Shown in pieces: positions 1 to 6,037 of a stretch of DNA of 9,781 nucleotides. Positions within the stretch are counted from its first letter, which is position 1, and each line of letters begins with the position of its first letter. The stretch is from Sphingomonas sp. GTDB lineage: Bacteria > Pseudomonadota > Alphaproteobacteria > Sphingomonadales > Sphingomonadaceae. A program made the position numbers and the translations under genes. Under the pieces are notes generated by a model. The model was not told where the DNA came from, searched no databases, and was given only the letters and a program-made list of their open reading frames with translations. The stretch lies in assembly GCA_019247755.1 (NCBI GenBank), contig JAFBAM010000035.1, forward strand, positions 1 to 9,781. Reading direction: 5' to 3'.

Positions 1-976
1 CCATTAGCGAGAACATGGTGATCGGTAGCGCGGCACTTCCGACGCATAGGGCGACCAGCACCGGCTTGCGGCCGATACGGTCTGTGAGTGCACCGATAAA
101 CGGGGTGATCAGGATCACAGCGACGGCGGCAATGGTCGAGAGCCCGAGAGCTTCGCGCTCGCCGAGCGAGCCGGCCGACGTCAGGAACGCAGGAACGTAA
201 GTAATTCCGACGTAATAAGTGATCGAACCGAGCGCCGAGATCGAGAACCCACTTACAATTCCCGCGCGATGGTTGGTAAGCGCATGGCGAAGCGGGCTGT
301 CGGGCACCGTACCGGCCTCCTGCTGCCGCTGAAATTCAGGGCTTTCATGCATCGTCGATCGCGCAACCCACACCGACGCGGCAAGCGCTGCGCCGACGCA
401 AAACGGGATGCGCCAGCCCCAGCTATCGAGGTCTGGTGTACTCGTCATGCTCACGGTTAGCGCGGAGACGCCTACGGCGAGCAATCCCCCCACCTCGCTC
501 GCCGCTGCCGCCGATGAGGTGATGAGGCCGCGCCGTCGATCCGGCGCGCCCTCGAGCAGATAGGCGACAACGCCCGTATATTCTCCGCCGACCGAGAAAC
601 CCATCACGCAGCGCAGGAGCAACAGCAGCCAGCCGGCCGCAGGGCCGATCGACGCGCGCGTCGGTAGCAGCGCCGTCGCCAGCATCGCAGCCGTCATCAG
701 CGCCACCGACAGGAGCATCATTCGCCGCCGCCCACTCTTGTCGCCGATGTGGCTGAAGAACACGGCACCCAGCGGCCGCATCAGATAGGCGATGGCGAAG
801 CCGCCGAGCGTCAGCAGCAGCGACCCGGTTCCGCCACCATAGAAGACGCGCGACAAGACCGTCGCGAAATAAAGGTAGAGTGTGAAATCATACCATTCGA
901 CGATGGTCGAGAAGGCTGCGATCGCCAGCGAATGGGGCGGCAGGACTGGAGTTTCGTGATGCTGCTGTCGGACCAT
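1..976 (-). CDS. MFS transporter, metabolite:H+ symporter (MHS) type, 3' end missing
   Basis: Inner-membrane secondary transporter, probably proton-coupled uptake of a small carboxylate, amino acid or betaine. Reading the minus strand from ATG at 976 gives 325 residues with no stop before the left edge; family members are usually about 430-450 residues, so about the last quarter is missing. Visible marks: a hydrophilic N-terminus of about 16 residues, the motif VEWYDF at residues 26-31 that is typical of the MHS subfamily (ProP, ShiA, KgtP relatives), the loop 2-3 motif GDKSGRRR at 78-85, GFSVGGEYTG further on, and a second loop motif ALTDRIGRKPV near the visible end. Successive hydrophobic segments fit MFS topology. 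The start lies 12 nt after the stop of the PAP2 gene, so the two may be co-transcribed; no strong ribosome binding site is seen. The substrate cannot be told from sequence. Confidence 0.9.
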   Translation of the reverse strand, partial: MVRQQHHETPVLPPHSLAIAAFSTIVEWYDFTLYLYFATVLSRVFYGGGTGSLLLTLGGFAIAYLMRPLGAVFFSHIGDKSGRRRMMLLSVALMTAAMLATALLPTRASIGPAAGWLLLLLRCVMGFSVGGEYTGVVAYLLEGAPDRRRGLITSSAAAASEVGGLLAVGVSALTVSMTSTPDLDSWGWRIPFCVGAALAASVWVARSTMHESPEFQRQQEAGTVPDSPLRHALTNHRAGIVSGFSISALGSITYYVGITYVPAFLTSAGSLGEREALGLSTIAAVAVILITPFIGALTDRIGRKPVLVALCVGSAALPITMFSLM

Positions 977-988
977 AGCCCGAGCTTA

Positions 989-2065
989 TCACGCCGTTAT
1001 TGCCATCGCTCGTTGTTCGATGATCTTCGACAGACCAAACCAGGCTGCCCAGACGACGAATCCACCGACAAGGTCAATTACGTAGTGCCCTCCGGTGACG
1101 GTCGAAAGAAGCTCAACGATCAGCCAGGCCGCAACGATGACGCGCGTCACCAACCGCTTACGCCACATTGAGCAGACTAGGCATCCCACGACAGCGTGAA
1201 AGGACGGGAAAGTAATAACGCCGTCGATGACTTGCAGGCGCAACACCGGGTCAACGCCGTAATAGAATTCCTGGAAATGCGGCATGAAACCGTTCGGCAA
1301 GTAGGTTAGGACTTCCGGCGGCGCCCAATTGATTAGGCCGGTCGCCGGAATGAAGACGGCCACGGCGCACACCGTCAACAAGCTGCCGGTGAAGATAAAA
1401 GCGGCGCGCCACGCCTCGACGCGGTCCCGCATCAAGGACAGGGCGACCAAGCTGGCGAAGCAGAACTCGACCGTGAAATTGTAGATCGGCGCCAGGATTG
1501 GAAGAAACGCATCGCGGTGGGCTGCCACCATCTTGGCGATTCGGATCCCATCGACGGCAAGCGCGAGATCAGCCTGGTGAAGCATGGTGTCCGCCTTGGG
1601 GAAGCCGAACCGCAACTCCAGCATTGCGATCGCGCCGCCGCTCATTGCGCCCAGCGAAACGACGCCGATCGTCCCCGCTGCGTCGGCGATCGCCTGCTGG
1701 CCAGTGCGGTCCCACCAGATACGCGAGGCCAGCAACATGGCGGCCACCGCCCACACCACGATCGAACTGCCCGTCGGATCGACGCGAACCTTGAACACCA
1801 TAGCCAAGATCAGTGCGGTGAGGCAGCTCGACAGTAGAAGCCACATCGATAGGCTCCGAAAGCTGTTGGCCGCGACCGCGATCGGCACCGCTGGCCGCGG
1901 GGCGCTTTGATTATCATTGTCGGGATACCACTCGCCCTCGAGCGGACGCTCGGTACGCAACGCGCTACGAAACAACAGACCCTCCGGCGAACGCAACGAA
2001 ACTACAGTCCGGGCCGAGCTTCCCGGATCGTTCGAAGGTCTGGCTGCTTCTTTGACCTGAAGCAA
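989..2065 (-). CDS. PAP2-superfamily membrane phosphatase, Aur1-like (PAP2_3) type
   Basis: Integral membrane acid phosphatase or phosphotransferase likely acting on a lipid phosphate. The second PAP2 motif is FPSFHAVVG (S288, H290) and the third is GGHYVIDLVGG (H327, D331), numbered on the 358-residue form. At least six hydrophobic segments run from about residue 74 to near the C-terminus. A classical first motif (K-x6-RP) is not obvious, which fits the Aur1/inositolphosphotransferase-like branch better than the PgpB branch. The longest form starts at TTG 2065 without a good ribosome binding site. An in-frame TTG at 1975 is preceded by GGAGG with a 5-nt spacer and would give 328 residues, still with all membrane segments, so it is a credible alternative. 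It is divergent from the cyclodeaminase-family gene (start 2119) and 12 nt upstream of the MFS gene. Substrate unknown; a link to sphingolipids is possible but not shown. Confidence 0.85.
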   Translation of the reverse strand: MLQVKEAARPSNDPGSSARTVVSLRSPEGLLFRSALRTERPLEGEWYPDNDNQSAPRPAVPIAVAANSFRSLSMWLLLSSCLTALILAMVFKVRVDPTGSSIVVWAVAAMLLASRIWWDRTGQQAIADAAGTIGVVSLGAMSGGAIAMLELRFGFPKADTMLHQADLALAVDGIRIAKMVAAHRDAFLPILAPIYNFTVEFCFASLVALSLMRDRVEAWRAAFIFTGSLLTVCAVAVFIPATGLINWAPPEVLTYLPNGFMPHFQEFYYGVDPVLRLQVIDGVITFPSFHAVVGCLVCSMWRKRLVTRVIVAAWLIVELLSTVTGGHYVIDLVGGFVVWAAWFGLSKIIEQRAMAITA

Positions 2066-2118
2066 GTTCGAGTGAGAGAAAACAATTCGTAGCCGGCGAC
2101 TGCTGCTATGGGGCGGTG

Positions 2119-3075
2119 ATGGGACGGATCAGATTCTATGACGCCGCCGAGGTCGAGGAGTTGCTCGACTATCCAGGCTGCATCAAAGCGATGCGTCGGG
2201 CGATGTCGGCGCTATCCAGCGGAGAGCGCCCGCAGCCGTTGCGGCAGATCTGGCCTGTTGGCGACGGTGAGGTGTGGGGCATCATGCCGGGCGAGCTAGC
2301 CGCGCTATCAACGTTCGGCGCCAAGCTCATCAGCGTATTTCATGAGCCGAACGGGTCGGGGCGGACTAGGCACCAGGGCGTCGTCGTTGCCTATGATAGC
2401 GAGACCGGTGCCGTCAGCGCTATCGCTGACGCCGAGCCGATCACCAAGATCCGCACCGCCTGTGCCACGGCTGCTGCGACCGATGCCCTTGCCAGAAAGG
2501 AGGCCGAGGTACTGGCTGTCTTCGGGACTGGGCTGCAGGCAGAATCGCATTTGCAGGCGGTGCCATTGGTCCGGGACTTCCGGGAAATTCTGCTGTGGGG
2601 GCAGTCTTTCGATAGAGCGCAGTCACTAGCGGAGCGGATGAGCCGTGAAACGGCTCAGCGAGTAACGGCTGTTGCTGATGGCCGCGAAGCCGCCGGCCGT
2701 GCCGACGTTATTTGCACGGTCTCATCATCCGCAGAGCCGATCGTGCTCAACGAATGGGTGAGGGATGGCACCCATATAAACCTCGTGGGCTCTAGCGTTC
2801 TTGGCCCGGTCGAGGTCGATAGCCCGCTGGTCGCACGGGCGCGCTACGTCGCCGACTACCGGCCTGGCGTTATCGCCCAGGGCGCCGAGCTAGCCTTGGC
2901 ACGGGAGGCGGGCATGGTCGGCGACAGCCATGTCATAACGGAGATTGGCGAAGTCTTCGCCGGCCGGGTCAACGCTCGTGAGAATGACCAGCAGGTCACG
3001 ATCTACAAATCGCTCGGCCACGTTGCCCAAGACCTCGCCGCGGTTGCCTATCTGAACGAGCGCGCCAAGCGTTAA
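2119..3075 (+). CDS. Ornithine cyclodeaminase / mu-crystallin family NAD(P)-dependent enzyme
   Basis: Cytosolic oxidoreductase-like enzyme. The family includes ornithine and lysine cyclodeaminases, alanine dehydrogenase, and pyrroline-2-carboxylate or ketimine reductases. The 318-residue product has family length and order: substrate-domain residues K69 (FGAKLISVF) and R112 (TKIRTACAT), then the Rossmann nucleotide-binding turn FGTGLQAESH at 135-144, then INLVGSS with the acidic residue of GPVEVD (D234) where the family's catalytic aspartate is expected. K69 and R112 match the numbering I recall for Pseudomonas ornithine cyclodeaminase. ATG 2119 is chosen over the adjacent GTG 2116 because GGGG at 2110-2113 is well spaced from it. 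It is divergent from the PAP2/MFS pair across about 50 nt. The exact reaction cannot be assigned; ornithine specificity should not be assumed. Confidence 0.92.
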   Translation: MGRIRFYDAAEVEELLDYPGCIKAMRRAMSALSSGERPQPLRQIWPVGDGEVWGIMPGELAALSTFGAKLISVFHEPNGSGRTRHQGVVVAYDSETGAVSAIADAEPITKIRTACATAAATDALARKEAEVLAVFGTGLQAESHLQAVPLVRDFREILLWGQSFDRAQSLAERMSRETAQRVTAVADGREAAGRADVICTVSSSAEPIVLNEWVRDGTHINLVGSSVLGPVEVDSPLVARARYVADYRPGVIAQGAELALAREAGMVGDSHVITEIGEVFAGRVNARENDQQVTIYKSLGHVAQDLAAVAYLNERAKR

Positions 3076-3127
3076 CCCTTCGGTTCATGACGTCACACTT
3101 TGGCACAGCGCAATCCCTCCGCGTGGA

Positions 3128-3143
3128 AGTCGGGTACCCGACT
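3128..3143. promoter_or_regulatory. 16-bp perfect palindrome upstream of the PEP-CTERM gene
   Basis: AGTCGGGTACCCGACT is its own reverse complement and lies in the 114-nt gap between the cyclodeaminase-family stop and the PEP-CTERM start, 46 nt before the latter. It could be a dimeric-regulator operator. As RNA it could fold into a 6-bp stem with a GTAC loop, but no T-run follows, so a factor-independent terminator is unlikely. It is followed directly by a short direct repeat (ACTGAT twice, 3141-3153, sharing its first three bases). The function is inferred. Confidence 0.4.
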
Positions 3144-3189
3144 GATAACTGATCTGTCCGACAACGACTCAAGGCGTGGAGCGACGGAC

Positions 3190-3888
3190 ATGAACAGACT
3201 GATGACGGCCCTGGCTGGCCTTGCCGCCGTTACGATGGCGACGCCGGCGGCAGCCAGCGTGCAGGTCACCTTCCCCGGAACGGTGCCGCTCCCCGCGAAC
3301 AATGATTTCAAGACTCAGCTTGCCGGCCTTGGCCTCGTGGGCATCGCGTCGACAGGCGCATCGCTTATCCTCAATTCTGATGCGATGATCACCTTCGAGC
3401 TTCTCGGGACCGAAAGTGGCTTCAGCGACCGGTTCACCACGATTTCGGTGCCCGGGCTGTCCTATACAGAGAACACATCGTTCCAGAATGACTTCAACTC
3501 GCCGATCGCCATTGGCAGCGCATTCTTCAGCGCTGGCAGCCTCTCGGGACGGTTGAATTTCTCGGCGGTTGGAGGCCTGCCCGCAACTGTCGGCCAAACT
3601 GGCTTCGGCATCTACGTTCCGCAGGGCCTTGCGAGCGGCGGGACCCTGAACACTTTCTACATCGCGTACGACGATCAACCGACCAATCCCGACCGCGACT
3701 ATGACGACATGATCATTCGCGCCGTAGTCCGATCCGTCGATCGGGCGGTACCCGAGCCCGCCACCTGGGCGATGATGCTGGTCGGCTTCGCCGGAATCGG
3801 CATGGCGGTTCGCCGGGATCGCCAGAAGAGTTCATTCCTCAAATCGCTTGAGCAAGGCCGGGAGGTCGCCTTGGACGCGCGTCGGTGA
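3190..3888 (+). CDS. Secreted PEPxxWA-CTERM sorting domain protein
   Basis: Exported surface or extracellular protein of unknown function, 232 residues. The frame is open further upstream, but ATG 3190 is chosen because GGAG at 3178-3181 is 8 nt before it and the product then begins with a clear signal peptide ending near ATPAAAS (about residue 23). The middle is a beta-rich, Ser/Gly/Thr-rich secreted-type domain ending in an acidic stretch, DRDYDDMIIRA, reminiscent of DUF4114-like domains. Near the C-terminus come VPEPATWAMMLVGFAG and a basic AVRR: the sorting signal (PEP motif, membrane segment, basic stop) cleaved by exosortase-type enzymes in sphingomonads and relatives. No exosortase gene is in this window. 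Oddly, about 20 residues follow the basic cluster, where most family members end within a few. Its TGA abuts the TAA of the convergent gene. Confidence 0.9.
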   Translation: MNRLMTALAGLAAVTMATPAAASVQVTFPGTVPLPANNDFKTQLAGLGLVGIASTGASLILNSDAMITFELLGTESGFSDRFTTISVPGLSYTENTSFQNDFNSPIAIGSAFFSAGSLSGRLNFSAVGGLPATVGQTGFGIYVPQGLASGGTLNTFYIAYDDQPTNPDRDYDDMIIRAVVRSVDRAVPEPATWAMMLVGFAGIGMAVRRDRQKSSFLKSLEQGREVALDARR

Positions 3889-4566
3889 TTAGTCGCCGGC
3901 GCGCGTTTCAACGTCCTCCAACATCTCGTCCGCAACGCTGTAGCAATGGCTGAACTGATAGGCATTGCGGCCACGGTTCATATGGGTGAGGTTGAAGTTG
4001 CGGACGTTACGCAACGCCCTGTCGTTGCCAAGGAACGTTCGGATGGAAGTAGCTCCGCGAATCTTGACGATGAGGATGCCGTTCGTTCTCCAGAATGCGT
4101 GACTGACATTCTGGGGCCGGTCAACGCAGCTTTCGAGGAAGTCTTCGTCAAGTTGGTCTGGGTCGGCCGAGCCATCGGTGGTGAAGTCGGAGAGATGGAC
4201 GATTATCCGGGCCCGCAGCCCGTCCTCATCTGGCAACAAGGTGAATAGCTCCATCCAGCTCGCATTGACGCGGACAAGCGGCTTGTCGCTGGTCGAGGGC
4301 AGGCAGGACACCGACCAGTAATAACGCTCGGTCAGGCGCGGGATGGGCAGGCAGCGCTCGGCGTAGATCCGGAGGATCTCGAGGACATCCCCAGCCTGCG
4401 GTCGCTTGAGCAGCTTTTCGAACCTGGCGGCATATTTGAACCGGTGCTCGATCGATTGTTCCGGCCTCTCGCCGTCAGTCAGCTCAAGCTCGCCGTCCAG
4501 CCAGGCGCGCTGCTGATCGGCTTCGAGGAATTGCCGCAGGCCTTTTGGTGATCTGTCAGCGGGCAT
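3889..4566 (-). CDS. Hypothetical protein downstream of a Crp/Fnr regulator
   Basis: A 225-residue soluble-looking protein I do not recognise. There is no signal peptide or membrane segment. The N-terminal 70 residues are charged and probably helical; the middle alternates hydrophobic stretches (YYWSVSCLP, IIVHLSDF, GILIVKIRG) that look like a mixed alpha/beta fold; the C-terminus has an Asn/Arg-rich patch (NFNLTHMNRGRNAYQFSH). It starts 32 nt after the Crp/Fnr stop on the same strand, so co-transcription is likely and a role linked to that regulator is possible but unproven. An in-frame TGA lies just upstream of ATG 4566, which fixes the start at or after this codon. No ribosome binding site lies at normal distance: the nearest (TTAGGTG) is separated from the ATG by a 20-nt hairpin. 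The 3' end is flush with the stop of the convergent PEP-CTERM gene. Confidence 0.75.
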   Translation of the reverse strand: MPADRSPKGLRQFLEADQQRAWLDGELELTDGERPEQSIEHRFKYAARFEKLLKRPQAGDVLEILRIYAERCLPIPRLTERYYWSVSCLPSTSDKPLVRVNASWMELFTLLPDEDGLRARIIVHLSDFTTDGSADPDQLDEDFLESCVDRPQNVSHAFWRTNGILIVKIRGATSIRTFLGNDRALRNVRNFNLTHMNRGRNAYQFSHCYSVADEMLEDVETRAGD

Positions 4567-4586
4567 GAGCGGCTTACGTGCCGCTC
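4567..4586 (-). promoter_or_regulatory. Hairpin in the leader of the 225-aa gene
   Basis: In mRNA sense the sequence is a perfect 7-bp stem, GAGCGGC / GCCGCTC, with a 6-nt loop, ending on the base before the ATG. The purine-rich TTAGGT sits directly 5' of the stem. Folding would bring this possible ribosome binding site next to the start codon. No T-run follows, so a terminator is unlikely. The stem is seen in the sequence; its role is inferred. Confidence 0.4.
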
Positions 4587-4598
4587 ACCTAACGCCAG

Positions 4599-5333
4599 TC
4601 AAGCGTCCAGATGGAGGTAGCGGGCGTCGAACCCGGCGAGTTCGCGCAGCGCGTCGGGGTTCGGGAGCATCACCAGCGCTCCCCGGCGCTCGATCCATTT
4701 CTCCGCATTCAGCACCTTGAGCGTGCGATTGACGTGAATGGAGCTGAGTCCGGTCGCGTCCGCGATCTGGTCCTGGGTCAAGGGCAAAGGGATATTCTCG
4801 AAGTCGAAGTCCTGGGCCTGCAGCCTAGCGGATATCTCGCACAGCAGATGCGCAATCCTGGCCCGGGCGTCGCGCTGACCGACATTCAGAATCCATTCGC
4901 GGAAGATCGAGGAATCGACCTGCAAAGCCCGGGTGATCGCATCGGCGACCGCGGGCCGCTCCCGCATCAGCTTGCGCAAGTCGCTGTGGGCGATCGAGGC
5001 GAGCAGTGAATCCCGAAGCGCCTGCAGGCCGTCGTCCGCCACAGGCAGGAAGAGGTGGTCGAAGTCCACGGGATCGCCGGGAACGTACAGCGAAAGGATC
5101 TGCCGGCGGCCGTCCTCGCTGAAGCGAAACCGGTGCATGAAGCCGCTGACCAGGACGACGCAGCGATCGGTGAGGTCGCCTTCGCGCACTAGCTGCGAAT
5201 TCTGGCGCAACCTGAGGACGCGGCACGGAAGCGTCCGGATGGCATCGGCATCCTCATCCGCGATCGGGGAGTGAATGCGCAGCCGCTTGATGAACGACCC
5301 TAACGACCTGTCGAACGGAGCATTGGCGGTCAT
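4599..5333 (-). CDS. Crp/Fnr-family transcriptional regulator
   Basis: DNA-binding regulator of 244 residues. Residues about 25-125 form the cyclic-nucleotide-binding-like beta-barrel (REGDLTDRCVVLVSG, ILSLYVPGDPVDFDHLF). A long dimerisation helix follows, then a winged HTH_Crp domain from about 185, with LTQDQIADATGLSSIHVNRT carrying the helix-turn-helix. The barrel lacks the GE(L) and RS residues that bind cAMP in E. coli CRP, and there is no N-terminal cysteine cluster as in O2-sensing FNR, so the signal is unknown. The recognition helix (SSIHVNRTL) keeps the conserved Arg but lacks the Glu that contacts TGA half-sites in CRP and FNR. AAGGG lies just before ATG 5333. The gene is divergent from the DUF6894 gene, with a Crp/Fnr-like palindrome between them, and is upstream of the 225-aa gene. 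Confidence 0.92.
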   Translation of the reverse strand: MTANAPFDRSLGSFIKRLRIHSPIADEDADAIRTLPCRVLRLRQNSQLVREGDLTDRCVVLVSGFMHRFRFSEDGRRQILSLYVPGDPVDFDHLFLPVADDGLQALRDSLLASIAHSDLRKLMRERPAVADAITRALQVDSSIFREWILNVGQRDARARIAHLLCEISARLQAQDFDFENIPLPLTQDQIADATGLSSIHVNRTLKVLNAEKWIERRGALVMLPNPDALRELAGFDARYLHLDA

Positions 5334-5384
5334 GTCCCTTGACCTAATGGAGGCGTGATTATTCGCTACAGGCCTAGGTTTGGT

Positions 5385-5402
5385 ATGTGATATATATCAT
5401 AT
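5385..5402. promoter_or_regulatory. Candidate Crp/Fnr-type operator in the divergent intergenic region
   Basis: ATGTGATATATATCATAT contains the perfect 12-bp palindrome TGATATATATCA (5388-5399), with 8 of 9 base pairs matching over the full 18 bp. It fits the Fnr/FixK core TGAT-N4-ATCA and partly the Crp layout TGTGA-N6-TCACA. It lies about 51 nt upstream of both flanking starts, so it could serve either or both genes, including autoregulation. The AT-richness stands out in a GC-rich region and may also mark promoter sequence; no clear -35/-10 pair could be assigned. Confidence 0.55.
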
Positions 5403-5450
5403 GTTAGTCTTGAGTCGCTAGCGGAGCGTGCAACAGGGGAAGACCGAGGG

Positions 5451-5717
5451 GTGTCCCAATTTTACTTCCACCTGAGGGACCACAAGGAACGGCTCCTCGA
5501 TCCTCAGGGTCGTGAGATTCGCAGCCTGGACGACATCCCGCAGATTGCGCTGGACGAGGCCCGCGGGATCATGTCGCAGGACATATTGGCCGGGAAGCTC
5601 GACCTCCGGCAGCGGCTCGAGGTGGAGGACAAACTCGGCAAGATCGTCCATTCGCTCCGCTTCAGCGACGCCATCAAGATCATCGACGGCGGGCTGAACA
5701 TCAGGATCGGCCGCTAA
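5451..5717 (+). CDS. DUF6894-type small protein
   Basis: An 88-residue cytosolic protein whose function is unknown. It follows the family pattern of an aromatic beta-strand start (QFYFHLRD), a short turn with LLDPQGREIRSLDDIP, a helix rich in Ala and Arg (ALDEARGIMSQDILAGKL), then RLEVEDKLGKIVHSLRFSDA, where the strand before the final Asp-Ala is characteristic. The start is GTG 5451, with AGGGGA at 5435-5440, a 10-nt spacer. It is divergent from the Crp/Fnr regulator across 117 nt that contain the AT-rich palindrome, so control by a Crp/Fnr-type protein is plausible. Its stop is 10 nt from that of the convergent 51-aa gene. Similar short proteins are common, often in several copies, in Rhizobiales and sphingomonads. 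The family call is from remembered pattern, not a search. Confidence 0.8.
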   Translation: MSQFYFHLRDHKERLLDPQGREIRSLDDIPQIALDEARGIMSQDILAGKLDLRQRLEVEDKLGKIVHSLRFSDAIKIIDGGLNIRIGR

Positions 5718-5727
5718 GGCTTCAGCT

Positions 5728-5883
5728 TCAACGCACCAGCCGCGGTCCGCGGTTCGCAGCCACCGTCCGGTAATATTCGGCCAGTTGGCGGTGAGCCTCC
5801 CGGGCCGGTCCTTCGTCGGCCTTTGCCGCGCGCGCTTCCTCCTCCTGCGCTCGAGACAAGAAATAGTCCCTGTCGTTAGCCAT
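5728..5883 (-). CDS. Small hypothetical protein, 51 aa
   Basis: A short gene from ATG 5883 to TGA 5728. The product begins MANDRDYFLSRAQEEEARAA and continues with a charged helical stretch containing AHRQLAEYYRTV. This layout (DR-[ED]-Y-[FY]-L-x-RA-x-EE, then a second segment with H-x2-LA-x2-Y) recurs in many small alphaproteobacterial proteins of unknown function, which supports a real gene despite its length and a weak ribosome binding site. Overall it is strongly helical and charged, with no signal peptide or membrane segment. It converges on the DUF6894 gene with a 10-nt gap and is divergent from the TonB-C gene across 154 nt. Confidence 0.7.
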   Translation of the reverse strand: MANDRDYFLSRAQEEEARAAKADEGPAREAHRQLAEYYRTVAANRGPRLVR

Positions 5884-6037
5884 AGCGAGCCAACACCGAC
5901 GGGTGGCGACTGTTGCGATTCCTGACTTATGTTGTTGAAAAACAGCAGCTTAGTCGGGTCGCGGACACGAGCATTGCAGAGCTTCACTTCCAGCCCGCAG
6001 CGGCTAATCTCGTCGTGCTCGGAAGCTGGGGGTTCGT

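Noticed and set aside
749..1171. 140-codon plus-strand frame over the MFS and PAP2 genes.
   Set aside because: It is a shadow of the minus-strand genes, which carry clear family motifs.
3098..3115. Possible sigma-54 promoter (TTTGGCAC then GCGCAATCC) before the PEP-CTERM gene, attractive because some PEP-CTERM genes use RpoN.
   Set aside because: The -24-like TGGCAC is present, but the -12 element (TTGC) is absent at the right spacing.
3169..3678. 169-codon minus-strand frame opposite the PEP-CTERM gene.
   Set aside because: No recognisable domain; the plus strand carries a signal peptide and a sorting motif.
4567..4586. Hairpin after the Crp/Fnr gene considered as an intrinsic terminator.
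   Set aside because: No T-run follows in the direction of transcription and the next gene starts immediately after the stem.
5930..5947. TGTTGTT-GAAA-AACAGCA hairpin with a GNRA-type loop upstream of the TonB-C gene.
   Set aside because: The stem includes a G-T wobble and is AT-rich and weak; there is no T-run, covariation or known class behind it, so it is not listed as a feature.
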